9,779 nucleotides of DNA from the NCBI GenBank assembly GCA_041179245.1, contig JBEGTT010000079.1, forward strand, positions 1 to 9,779, read 5' to 3'. This document shows positions 1 to 7,393 of this stretch, one piece after another. Source of the DNA: JBEGTT01 sp041179245. Lineage in GTDB: Bacteria > Pseudomonadota > Gammaproteobacteria > Burkholderiales > Rhodocyclaceae. Numbering within the stretch: position 1 is the first letter of the stretch; each line of letters begins with the position of its first letter. Under the pieces are notes generated by a model. The model saw only the letters and a program-made list of their open reading frames with translations, had not been told where the DNA came from and made no database searches. The position numbers and the translations under genes were made by a program.

Positions 1-1093
1 CAGTCCAAATCGCGGCCATCGCAATCGACTGGTCGATACGGGTAAATACGCGATTCAGAAACTCTTGATCCAATGTCACTTCGGCGGAACGTTCCGCTTC
101 CAGACAGATACGCGCCATAGCTTCAACCGTTTCGACCGGATATTGGCCAGAGGCAGTTTCAGCGGACAACATCACCGCATCCGTGCCATCCAGCACAGCA
201 TTCGCCACATCAGACACTTCCGCCCGCGTTGGAACGGGTGACTGAATCATCGACTCCATCATCTGCGTCGCCGTGATGGTTAGTTTGTTTTTTTCGCGAG
301 CGGCCCGAATCATTTTCTTCTGCAAAGCGGGGACCGTAGCATCACCCACTTCAACCGCCAAATCACCACGGGCAACCATGATGCCGTCGGAGGCTTCGAG
401 GATTTCATCCAGATTGGCGACTGCTTCGGTACGCTCGATTTTGGCAATCAGCAGTGCGTGACTACCGGCAGCACGCAACAGTTGGCGTGCCATATACATA
501 TCCGCCGCACTTTTGGGGAACGAGACGGCGACAAAGTCGACTTCCATCAAGGCCGCTGTTTTGATGTCATCCATGTCTTTGGCGGTAAGCGCAGGCGCAG
601 TTAGACCGCCGCCTTGGCGGTTGATGCCCTTGTTGTTGGACAACTCACCGCCCTGTAAAACACGGGTATGAATTTCCGAACCCCTTACCGCAGTCACTTG
701 CAACTTCAAACGGCCATCATCAAGCAGCAGAATGTCGCCGTTAACCACGTCTTTGGGTAGGTCTTTGTAATCAAGGCCAACTTTGTCTTGGTCGCCCATC
801 GTGCATTGGGCATCCAGAACGAAATTAGCACCGTTTTCGAGTTTGATCTTGCCGTCAGCAAACTTGCCAACGCGAATCTTCGGGCCTTGTAAATCACCCA
901 AAATCCCAATCGGCCGCCCAACCTCGGCAGCGATTTCCCGAATGGCTTTGGCTCTCGCGATATGGTCTTCGGGTTTGCCGTGCGAGAAATTCATCCGCAC
1001 CACGTCAACGCCAGCCAGCACCAGCCTTCGTAAAACATCGGGTGCAGTAGAGGCGGGGCCTAAAGTGGCAACAATCTTGGTATGTCGGGACAT
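1..1093 (-). CDS. pyk: Pyruvate kinase, PykA-like (3' end cut by window edge)
   Basis: Cytoplasmic enzyme of the last glycolytic step, PEP + ADP to pyruvate + ATP. The frame is open from the ATG at 1093 to the left edge, giving 364 residues of a family usually about 480 long; the missing part is the C-terminal allosteric domain. Visible motifs: KIVATLGPAS (residues 6-15) and MNFSHG (34-39) of the barrel, the inserted B domain at about 70-165 with SNNKGIN (152-158), catalytic Lys218 and metal-binding Glu220 in IAKIER, Asp244 in ARGDL, and the active-site stretch ITATQMMESM (273-282). The sequence resembles E. coli PykA throughout. Leu68-Gln69-Gly-Pro-Lys72 carries Lys where potassium-dependent enzymes have Glu, which predicts potassium independence. 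A weak GGAA lies about 7 bases before the ATG. It follows pgk by 56 bases with no terminator seen, so it is probably co-transcribed. Identity is very secure. Confidence 0.97.
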   Translation of the reverse strand, partial: MSRHTKIVATLGPASTAPDVLRRLVLAGVDVVRMNFSHGKPEDHIARAKAIREIAAEVGRPIGILGDLQGPKIRVGKFADGKIKLENGANFVLDAQCTMGDQDKVGLDYKDLPKDVVNGDILLLDDGRLKLQVTAVRGSEIHTRVLQGGELSNNKGINRQGGGLTAPALTAKDMDDIKTAALMEVDFVAVSFPKSAADMYMARQLLRAAGSHALLIAKIERTEAVANLDEILEASDGIMVARGDLAVEVGDATVPALQKKMIRAAREKNKLTITATQMMESMIQSPVPTRAEVSDVANAVLDGTDAVMLSAETASGQYPVETVEAMARICLEAERSAEVTLDQEFLNRVFTRIDQSIAMAAIWT

Positions 1094-1149
1094 GGCGATT
1101 TCCGGTAAGGGTATTCAAAAATAAGGTTCGGCGTTTTACGTTTATCCGA

Positions 1150-2334
1150 TTAGTGGCTAAAACGTGCCTCCAGCGCTGCAATCGCTGGCAGGGTCTTACC
1201 TTCCAAAAACTCCAAGAAAGCACCTCCACCGGTCGAGATATAACCCACATCGTCGGCGATGTTGAACTTGGCGATGGCGGCCAAGGTGTCACCACCGCCA
1301 GCAATCGAGAATGCTTCAGAGTGGGCAATGGCAGAAGCCAGCATTTTAGTGCCGCCAGCAAACTGTGGCAGCTCAAATACGCCAACCGGCCCATTCCATA
1401 CGATGGTGCCGGCATTAGCGATAATTTGGGAAAGTGTGGCGGCGGTCTTTGGGCCAACGTCCAAAATCCGGTCATGGGCGGTCACATCATCAACGGAAAT
1501 CTTATTGGCACGAGCCAGTGCAGAAACCTCATCAGCGACAACCACATCGACAGGCAAAGGGACTTCGGCACCCCGTTCACGCATGATGTCCATGATGGTG
1601 TGTGCCTCTTTGACCAAATCGGCTTCAGCAAGCGACTCGCCAATACGTTTGCCCGAAGCAAGCAAGAAGGTATTGGCGATACCACCGCCGACGATCAGTT
1701 GATCCACTTTGCTGGCTAGGGATTTCAGAATCGTCAGCTTCGATGACACTTTTGAGCCACCCACAATAGCCACCAAAGGTCGAGCCGGGTTTTCAAGTGC
1801 TTTGCCCAACGCATCGATTTCCGCACCCATCAAAATACCGGCACAGGCGATAGGAGCAAACTTGGCGATGCCGTGGGTCGTGGCTTCAGCACGGTGGGCA
1901 GTGCCAAACGCATCGTTAACATACACATCACACAACGCGGCCATTTTCTTGGCGAGTTCTTCGTTGTCTTTCTTTTCACCCTTGTTGCAGCGGCAGTTTT
2001 CCAGCAGGACGACCTCGCCCGCTTTGACCTCAAAACTGCCATCGACCCAATTCTGGATCAAGCGCACAGGTTTGTGCAGCAACTGACCCAAACGAACGGC
2101 AACGGGCATTAATGAATCATCGGCGGTCACTTCGCCTTCGGTTGGACGACCCAAATGGGACGTAACCATCACCGCAGCACCCTGTTCTAGGGCATATTGA
2201 ATGGATGGCAACGAGGCTTTGATACGGGTGTCTTCGGTAATATTGCCCGCTTCGTCTTGCGGCACATTCAGGTCAGCACGGATAAAAACACGTTTCCCCG
2301 CCACATTAAGGTCGGTGAGTTTTTTGACTTGCAT
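1150..2334 (-). CDS. pgk: Phosphoglycerate kinase
   Basis: Cytoplasmic monomer interconverting 1,3-bisphosphoglycerate + ADP and 3-phosphoglycerate + ATP, in glycolysis, gluconeogenesis or the Calvin cycle. It is 394 residues, the normal bacterial length. N-domain substrate-binding signatures are RADLNVP (19-25, with Arg19, Asp21 and Asn23) and HLGRP (60-64). Further motifs are VNDAFGTAHR (139-148), GGSKVSSK (192-199) in the nucleotide domain, WNGPVGVFE (313-321) and GGGDT (346-350), which binds nucleotide phosphates. I chose the ATG at 2334 rather than the in-frame ATG at 2409. MQVKKLTDL is the usual Pgk N-terminus, a GGAG sits 6 bases upstream, and the longer start would overlap epd and add 25 unconserved residues. 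One small oddity: residues 113-117 read NCRCN where many homologues have N(V/C)RFN. It lies 50 bases after epd, the same order as E. coli epd-pgk. Confidence 0.98.
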   Translation of the reverse strand: MQVKKLTDLNVAGKRVFIRADLNVPQDEAGNITEDTRIKASLPSIQYALEQGAAVMVTSHLGRPTEGEVTADDSLMPVAVRLGQLLHKPVRLIQNWVDGSFEVKAGEVVLLENCRCNKGEKKDNEELAKKMAALCDVYVNDAFGTAHRAEATTHGIAKFAPIACAGILMGAEIDALGKALENPARPLVAIVGGSKVSSKLTILKSLASKVDQLIVGGGIANTFLLASGKRIGESLAEADLVKEAHTIMDIMRERGAEVPLPVDVVVADEVSALARANKISVDDVTAHDRILDVGPKTAATLSQIIANAGTIVWNGPVGVFELPQFAGGTKMLASAIAHSEAFSIAGGGDTLAAIAKFNIADDVGYISTGGGAFLEFLEGKTLPAIAALEARFSH

Positions 2335-2340
2335 GAGGGT

Positions 2341-2344
2341 CTCC
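2341..2344 (-). promoter_or_regulatory. Ribosome binding site that fixes the pgk start
   Basis: GGAG on the minus strand lies 6 bases before the ATG at 2334. This supports the shorter pgk start over the in-frame ATG at 2409, which lies inside the end of epd. Confidence 0.7.
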
Positions 2345-2384
2345 AGCGAAGTTGTTATGGGTGAAAGCCGGGATTTTATAAGGT

Positions 2385-3422
2385 TTAACGGTAGCGTGTT
2401 TGCCAGCAAGCGAGAACATCGATCATCCGGTTAACAAAACCCCATTCGTTATCAAACCAAAGAAACATATTAACCAGCTGCGAACCGACAACCCGCGTCT
2501 GACTGCCGTCGACAATGGCAGAGTGAGGGTCATGGTTGAAATCGATAGAGGCATGCGCCGCTTCTGAATAGGACACCAAGCCCCTCAGCGGTCCCTGAGC
2601 TGCTGCTGACAACAAACGGTTAAGCGTTGCTTTATCAACCGGCACCTTGGTTTTAATCGTCAGATCAATCGCCGACACATTTAAGGTCGGCACACGAATA
2701 GCTTTAGCATGCACTTTGCCCGTCAATTCCGGCAACAAACGCTCAACACCCCGAGCCAAGCCAGTAGAGACTGGAATAATCGATTGCATAGCCGAACGAG
2801 TCCGGCGCAAATCATCGTGGTGGTAACCGTCAATCAAAGGCTGATCATTCATCACTGAATGTAAGGTGGTGAGCAGGACTTCTTCTAGCCCCAACTCGCG
2901 ATCGAGCAACGCCAGCACGGGTACTACCGCATTGGTCGTACAAGAAGCCGCCGAGACCAGCACCTCGTCCCCGGTGAGTTGCTGATGATTGACGCCATAA
3001 ACTACGGTGGCATCCACATCCGACGCACTATGGCCCGGCTGCGATAACAGCACACGGGAACAGCCCGATTCAACAAAGCGATTTAACTCACGCCGACTAC
3101 CATAAACCCCGGAACATTCCACCAGCACATCGGCAGAGAATGCTTTCCAATCAACCGCTTCCGGATTTCGCTCATGGCGAACCGCTATCGAATGGCCGTT
3201 AATAATCAGTGACTGCCCATCAATCTGCAAATCGCCATGAAAACGCCCGTGCGTGGAATCGTACTGTGTGAGGTAAGCCATGCTTTCCAGATTCGCCGGC
3301 TCATTGATGGCCACAACGTGCATAGCCGATGTTCCTGAGCGTTCCTGCAAAGCCCGCAAAAAGCAACGGCCAATCCGGCCATAGCCATTGATGGACAAAC
3401 GCAATCCACGCTCAAGCGCCAT
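2385..3422 (-). CDS. epd: Erythrose-4-phosphate dehydrogenase-like GAPDH family enzyme
   Basis: NAD-dependent phosphorylating aldehyde dehydrogenase of the GAPDH superfamily, 345 residues. Epd oxidises D-erythrose 4-phosphate to 4-phosphoerythronate for pyridoxal phosphate synthesis; GapA oxidises glyceraldehyde 3-phosphate. The Rossmann motif INGYGRIGR is at 11-19, the catalytic Cys161 in SAASCTTN, and the catalytic His188 in TTLHS. Epd-like signatures are Glu41 in AINEP (GapA has Asp), CSGVYGSR (103-110), DATVVYGVN (137-145), DLRRTRSAMQSIIP (204-217), SIDFNHDPHSAIVDG (292-306) and WFDNEWGFVNRM (322-333). The STGLARGVERLLPELTGK stretch (219-236) is closer to GapA, so a true GAPDH or dual role is possible. 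The ATG lies inside the last codons of ptsI, an 11-base overlap that suggests translational coupling. Placement before pgk suits either a glycolytic or a B6 role. Superfamily is certain; substrate is inferred. Confidence 0.85.
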   Translation of the reverse strand: MALERGLRLSINGYGRIGRCFLRALQERSGTSAMHVVAINEPANLESMAYLTQYDSTHGRFHGDLQIDGQSLIINGHSIAVRHERNPEAVDWKAFSADVLVECSGVYGSRRELNRFVESGCSRVLLSQPGHSASDVDATVVYGVNHQQLTGDEVLVSAASCTTNAVVPVLALLDRELGLEEVLLTTLHSVMNDQPLIDGYHHDDLRRTRSAMQSIIPVSTGLARGVERLLPELTGKVHAKAIRVPTLNVSAIDLTIKTKVPVDKATLNRLLSAAAQGPLRGLVSYSEAAHASIDFNHDPHSAIVDGSQTRVVGSQLVNMFLWFDNEWGFVNRMIDVLACWQTRYR

Positions 3423-5142
3423 TTAGTTTTTCCAGCGCCTCGCGTAACTTCTGTGGCTCTTCCAACCGGAGCATCCGGCGAACTTGGGGTGTCACTTCTC
3501 CGATATCCGATTTCAGGACACGGCTTTTTACCGACAAAATCTGGGAAGGATGCATGGAAAACTGACGTAAGCCCATGCCCAGCAACAAACGGGTCAAATT
3601 GGGATCACCCGCCAGCTCACCGCAAACAGAAACGGGAACACCCACCTTTTCTGCACTCGACAGGGTATGAGCAATCAACATCAGCACCGCTGGGTGAAGT
3701 GGATCGTACAAACTAGAAACCTGTTCATCCATCCGGTCAATCGCCAGCGTGTACTGAATCAAATCGTTGGTACCGATCGATAAGAACTGAAGTCGCCGCA
3801 GGAACATGCCAACAGCCAGCGCAGCCCCCGGAATTTCGATCATTCCACCGACTTCAATGTGTTCGTCAAAGCTTACTTTTTGCCCACGCAAACTGGACTT
3901 CGCTTGTTCAATGGCGGCCAAGGTCGCGTCAATTTCTGAGGCGTGCGCCAGCATCGGAATCAGCAGTTTGACTTTGCCGTACTTGGAGGCACGCAGAATC
4001 GCTCGCAGCTGGGCCTGAAACATCTGCGGTTCGGACAAAGACAGACGAATAGCCCGCAACCCCAATGCTGGGTTGGTGGCAGTCCGGGTTTTATCAACGG
4101 TTTTGTCGCCCCCCAAATCAAAGGTACGAATGGTCACAGGACGACCATCCATCCCCTTAATCACCTTCTTATAGGCTTCAAACTGCTCTTCTTCAGAGGG
4201 CATATCGCCTCGCCCTAAGAACAAAAATTCCGTACGAAACAAGCCAATACCATCGGCACCGCCCTTTAGGGCACCGTCCACGTCACCGGGCAATTCGATA
4301 TTGGCCAACAAACTGACCGGCACTTCATCCAGCGTTGCGGAAGGGGCCGTTAGCAGTCGCTTCAGCTTGCTTTTTTCGAGTTCGAGACTGTTCTTGCGGA
4401 GGCGATATTCTTGCAGAATCTGCTGATCTGGATTAACGATCAGTACGCCGCGAACACCGTCCACAATCAGTGTTTCGCCCTCCCGAATCAGGGCGCGAGC
4501 GTTGCTAACCCCGACGATGGCGGGAATCGCCAAACTCCGCGCCAAAATGGCCGTGTGCGATGTCGCTCCACCCACATCGGTAACAAATGAGGCAAAGCGG
4601 TGTTCTTTGAAAGCAATCACATCCGTCGGAGAAAGATCGTGGGCAATCACGATCAGGTTTTCTTCCTTGATGCTTTTGCTTGCCTTGAGCGAACGCCCAG
4701 GCTTGCCCATCAACTCCTTCACCACCCGCTCAACAACCTGCACCACATCATGCTTGCGTTCGCGAAGGTACGCATCTTCAAACTGTTCAAACTGGTCAAC
4801 CAGATGTTCCATCTGTTGAACCAGCGCCCACTCCGCATTACACCCTCGTTCTCGGATAATCGACTTGGGAACCTCTACCAGATCTGGGTCACTGAGGAAC
4901 ATACAGTGCAGATCAATGAATGCATCTAACTCCGGAGGCGCATCAGGCCCGGTGTGTTGCTTCATAGCCAGCAACTCTTCACGCACCACCGCAATAGCCG
5001 CCTCAAAACGCTGAATTTCTTTATCGACCAAACGAGGCGCTAGGGTTAAGTGAGCCACCTCCAGCGTGGCGTGCGAAATGAGCATTGCCCGCCCAATGGC
5101 GATACCACCGGAAACACCCAGACCATGGAGCGTGAAGCTCAT
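3412..5142 (-). CDS. ptsI: PTS enzyme I (phosphoenolpyruvate-protein phosphotransferase)
   Basis: Cytoplasmic first enzyme of the PTS: it autophosphorylates on histidine from PEP, releasing pyruvate, and passes the phosphate to HPr. At 576 residues it matches stand-alone enzyme I (E. coli 575), with no GAF or EIIA/HPr domain fused. The N-terminal HPr-binding helical domain spans about 1-145. The swivelling phosphohistidine domain has GGATSHTAILAR with His196. The C-terminal PEP-binding barrel has LFRTEFLF (301-308), FDLGGDK (341-347), GLRAIR (361-366), GGMIEIP (432-438), SIGTNDLIQYTLAIDR (455-470) and the active-site Cys507 in CGELAG. All key residues are present, so it should be active. It starts with an ATG overlapping the ptsH stop codon by 4 bases (ATGA), a standard coupled junction. 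It ends 11 bases into epd. No enzyme II gene is in the window, which fits a regulatory rather than a transport PTS. Confidence 0.97.
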   Translation of the reverse strand: MSFTLHGLGVSGGIAIGRAMLISHATLEVAHLTLAPRLVDKEIQRFEAAIAVVREELLAMKQHTGPDAPPELDAFIDLHCMFLSDPDLVEVPKSIIRERGCNAEWALVQQMEHLVDQFEQFEDAYLRERKHDVVQVVERVVKELMGKPGRSLKASKSIKEENLIVIAHDLSPTDVIAFKEHRFASFVTDVGGATSHTAILARSLAIPAIVGVSNARALIREGETLIVDGVRGVLIVNPDQQILQEYRLRKNSLELEKSKLKRLLTAPSATLDEVPVSLLANIELPGDVDGALKGGADGIGLFRTEFLFLGRGDMPSEEEQFEAYKKVIKGMDGRPVTIRTFDLGGDKTVDKTRTATNPALGLRAIRLSLSEPQMFQAQLRAILRASKYGKVKLLIPMLAHASEIDATLAAIEQAKSSLRGQKVSFDEHIEVGGMIEIPGAALAVGMFLRRLQFLSIGTNDLIQYTLAIDRMDEQVSSLYDPLHPAVLMLIAHTLSSAEKVGVPVSVCGELAGDPNLTRLLLGMGLRQFSMHPSQILSVKSRVLKSDIGEVTPQVRRMLRLEEPQKLREALEKLNGA

Positions 5143-5408
5143 TCACCTTCCCCAAATTTGTCGTTAATCAACGCCAACACGGCATCCATCGCGGCCTGTT
5201 CATCGACCCCGTTTGTTTCAATGGCTACCATCACCCCCTTCGAGGCCGCCAACATCATCACGGCCATGATGCTTTTAGCGTTAGCGCGTTTTCCACCCCG
5301 ATCCAAGATAACCTCGCAGGGAAACTGACTTGCAGTCTGAATTAACTTGGCCGAGGCACGAGCGTGCAAGCCTAATTTATTAACAATTTCAACTTCTTGA
5401 CGGAGCAT
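5139..5408 (-). CDS. ptsH: Phosphocarrier protein HPr
   Basis: Small soluble PTS phosphocarrier of 89 residues, the normal HPr size. It takes phosphate from enzyme I on His15 (motif GLHARAS, 13-19) and hands it to EIIA proteins. The regulatory-site motif AKSIMAV places a serine at position 46, the residue phosphorylated by HPr kinase in organisms that have HprK; this motif and the C-terminal FGEGE resemble betaproteobacterial HPr. Pro/Thr-rich or extra domains are absent. It begins at ATG 5408 after a 72-base gap from gshA and overlaps ptsI by 4 bases. The paralogue NPr (PtsO of the nitrogen PTS) is a possible alternative, but direct linkage to a plain enzyme I without GAF domain favours HPr. 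No EIIA gene precedes it, although EIIA of the mannose type commonly does in betaproteobacteria. Confidence 0.95.
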   Translation of the reverse strand: MLRQEVEIVNKLGLHARASAKLIQTASQFPCEVILDRGGKRANAKSIMAVMMLAASKGVMVAIETNGVDEQAAMDAVLALINDKFGEGE

Positions 5409-5412
5409 GTTG

Positions 5413-5418
5413 TCCTCT
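5413..5418 (-). promoter_or_regulatory. Ribosome binding site of ptsH
   Basis: AGAGGA on the minus strand ends 4 bases before the ptsH ATG at 5408. The rest of the 72-base gap to gshA (5409-5480) shows no convincing terminator hairpin and only a poor promoter match, so read-through from gshA is plausible. Confidence 0.6.
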
Positions 5419-5480
5419 GAAAAAGGGATTCTGCATGGGAATGACCGTAGAACAATTTTTGCGGGGCGGATTCTAGCTGA

Positions 5481-6755
5481 TTAGGGTTCGGTTTTTTCCA
5501 ACTCAAGCGATGCCGCCAAGGCCGCGAGTCGCGCCACGACACCATAGGCATAAAAGCGATTGGGGGGCGCATCGGGCGTATCGGCGTGATCGGGCAAATT
5601 ACAGCAGGTTTCAAAACTCAGCGGCTCAAAATGCATTCCTGGCGCATTCAGGTTTTCATCCTTGCCGCGTCCTGTATGCACTCGGTAAAACCCGCCCACC
5701 ACGTAACGATCTATCATGTAGACCACCGGTTCAGCAACGGCTTCACCCAGCGTTTCAAAGGTGTGCACGCCTTCCTGGATAATGACCTCGCTAACCTCAA
5801 GCCCTTCCTTGACCACACTCATCTTGTTGCGCTGTTTACGGTTCAGCCCAACAATTTCGCTGGCATCCCGCACGGTCATCACGCCCATGCCGTAGGTTCC
5901 AGCATCCGCCTTTACCACCACATAAGGTGTTTCATCCACGCCATATTCTTGATACTTCTCCCGAATTCCCTGCAACATGAGATCAACTTTGGTTGCCAGA
6001 CAATCCTCACCTTGGCGCTCGTGAAAATTGACGCTTCGGCACACATTAAAGGCAGGGTTGATCCGCCAAGGATCAATTCCAATGGCCATAGAAAACTCAT
6101 TGGCAACCTGATCGTAGGCGGCAAAGTGATTTGATTTACGACGAACGGCCCAGCCAGCATGAACCGGCGGCAGTACAACCTGCTCAGTCAGCCCTTGCAA
6201 AATCTCTGGAATACCTGCGGACAAGTCGTTATTCAACAAAATAGCGCAGGGATCAAAATCCACCAGCCCCAAACGGTTACCTTTGCGCACCAAAGGTTCC
6301 AGCCGCAAGGTTAAACCGCCAGACAATTCGACCATCGTTGGCTGAGTAATCTCCGGCGAAAGCGAACCCAAGCGAACATGCAAGCCGGTCTGACGCAATA
6401 TGGCCGCTAACTGAGCCACGTTTTGGAGGTAAAACTGGTTGCGCGTATGGTTTTCAGGAATCAGTAATAGATTCTTGGCGACTGGGCAAAACTTCTCGAT
6501 AGCCGCCATCGCCGCCTGCACACACAAGGGCAAAAAAGCTGGGTTCAAGTTATTAAAACCACCGGGAAAGAGATTGGTATCGACCGGTGCCAGTTTGAAC
6601 CCCGAGTTACGCAAATCACACGATGAATAAAAGGGGGGCGTGTGTTCCGACCATTGCTCACGAAACCAGTGTTCAATCGCCGTCGTGTTATTCAGGAAAT
6701 GCTGCTCAAGCGCCAGCAAAGGTCCCGTCAGGGCGGTCTTCAGGTGGGGAACCAT
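5481..6755 (-). CDS. gshA: Glutamate-cysteine ligase, A. ferrooxidans type
   Basis: Cytoplasmic ATP-dependent ligase joining L-glutamate and L-cysteine into gamma-glutamylcysteine, the first step of glutathione synthesis. At 424 residues it fits the proteobacterial family first described in Acidithiobacillus ferrooxidans and found in Nitrosomonas and other beta/gammaproteobacteria, distinct in sequence from E. coli GshA. Recognisable stretches are the SSCDLRNSGFKLAPVDTNLFP region (44-64), the following GGFNNL (65-70), an Asn/His-containing IPENHTRN (99-106), DPWRINPAFNVCRS (228-241) and KADAGTYGMGV (282-292), a glycine-rich loop likely to bind ATP. The ATG at 6755 has GGAGAG about 8 bases upstream. 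It lies 56 bases after the DUF3592 gene and 72 bases before ptsH. The usual partner gshB (glutathione synthetase) is not in the window. Family assignment comes from remembered sequence patterns, not a search; the residue-level mechanism was not traced. Confidence 0.9.
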   Translation of the reverse strand: MVPHLKTALTGPLLALEQHFLNNTTAIEHWFREQWSEHTPPFYSSCDLRNSGFKLAPVDTNLFPGGFNNLNPAFLPLCVQAAMAAIEKFCPVAKNLLLIPENHTRNQFYLQNVAQLAAILRQTGLHVRLGSLSPEITQPTMVELSGGLTLRLEPLVRKGNRLGLVDFDPCAILLNNDLSAGIPEILQGLTEQVVLPPVHAGWAVRRKSNHFAAYDQVANEFSMAIGIDPWRINPAFNVCRSVNFHERQGEDCLATKVDLMLQGIREKYQEYGVDETPYVVVKADAGTYGMGVMTVRDASEIVGLNRKQRNKMSVVKEGLEVSEVIIQEGVHTFETLGEAVAEPVVYMIDRYVVGGFYRVHTGRGKDENLNAPGMHFEPLSFETCCNLPDHADTPDAPPNRFYAYGVVARLAALAASLELEKTEP

Positions 6756-6811
6756 ACGGACTTCTCTCCGGAAAGTTTATTGTTGTATTGAATGAATGGA
6801 ATCAGGCTAAC

Positions 6812-7393
6812 TTAGCGTTTTATCGCTCGGGTCTTCTTGGCAAGCTGCCACATTTGCCACCAAGTCTTCGCACCATACCCCAGAATGACCAGACCAACCA
6901 AGGCAGTCGCCAACAAGGGTAAGCCTATGGCCATGACACCCCAGTGTAGGTCACGGTTTAGGATGGACTCGGATGGATTTTTCGGGTTAATCCACACCTG
7001 AATCTCCTGCTTACGGTGCATGGTTGCGGCGGCATAACGCTGAGCATCTCCGTCATCTAACCCTTCAAACAAACCGTATCGGTTGCCATCATAGATTTCT
7101 TCGCCAATGTAATAGTGGTAGCGCACGGCCAATTTAACAATTCCCGTTGGCATGATCGATGCGCGCTCGGCAACCGTCATGTTTGGGTCATTAACAATAG
7201 GGATTGGCGTCCCATCCGCTGCCAGCAACTTGATGTCATCAAGAATAGCCGGCATCGCCACCCAATCGCGGGTTCGCAAGGATTCTTTTATCGGGGTAAA
7301 TACGGCTTGGTGAACCCCTAACACACCACCCACAAACATCACAAAAGCCACCAATACCAGCAACGCTGGTGCCAATCGAACATTCAAGCTCAT
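6812..7393 (-). CDS. DUF3592 family membrane protein
   Basis: Protein of unknown function, 193 residues, resembling the DUF3592 family. Two hydrophobic segments flank a soluble middle: about 8-30 (LLVLVAFVMFVGGVLGV core) and about 152-174. The middle, most likely extracytoplasmic, contains features typical of the family: a Trp-containing start (RDWVAMPAIL), an RYHYYIGEEIYDGNRYG stretch (91-107) resembling the family's Tyr-rich strand, and WINPKNPSES (134-143) followed by RDLHWG (147-152), which resembles the family's VNP-P-cluster. The C-terminus is basic (KKTRAIKR) and probably cytoplasmic. Its ATG overlaps the MATE stop codon by 4 bases (ATGA) and has a very strong GGAGGGGG ribosome site, so it is co-translated with the exporter and may be made at a higher level. 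No function can be inferred beyond that association. Confidence 0.8.
   Translation of the reverse strand: MSLNVRLAPALLVLVAFVMFVGGVLGVHQAVFTPIKESLRTRDWVAMPAILDDIKLLAADGTPIPIVNDPNMTVAERASIMPTGIVKLAVRYHYYIGEEIYDGNRYGLFEGLDDGDAQRYAAATMHRKQEIQVWINPKNPSESILNRDLHWGVMAIGLPLLATALVGLVILGYGAKTWWQMWQLAKKTRAIKR

Noticed and set aside
1153..1719. A 188-codon open frame on the plus strand
   Set aside because: It lies wholly antisense to pgk, has no recognisable protein pattern, and the opposite strand encodes an intact conserved enzyme there.
2335..2409. Longer pgk start at 2409
   Set aside because: It would add 25 unconserved residues, overlap the end of epd and ignore the good GGAG site before the ATG at 2334.
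5428..5455. Possible sigma-70 promoter before ptsH (TTGTTC, 16 bases, CAGAAT on the minus strand)
   Set aside because: Only three and four of six positions match consensus, the spacing is short and the resulting leader would barely contain the ribosome site.
5586..6134. A 182-codon open frame on the plus strand
   Set aside because: It is antisense to gshA, its translation matches no known family, and it has no convincing start context.
6757..6770. CGGA/TCCG inverted repeat around the gshA ribosome site
   Set aside because: A 4-bp stem with a 6-base loop is expected by chance and has no other support.
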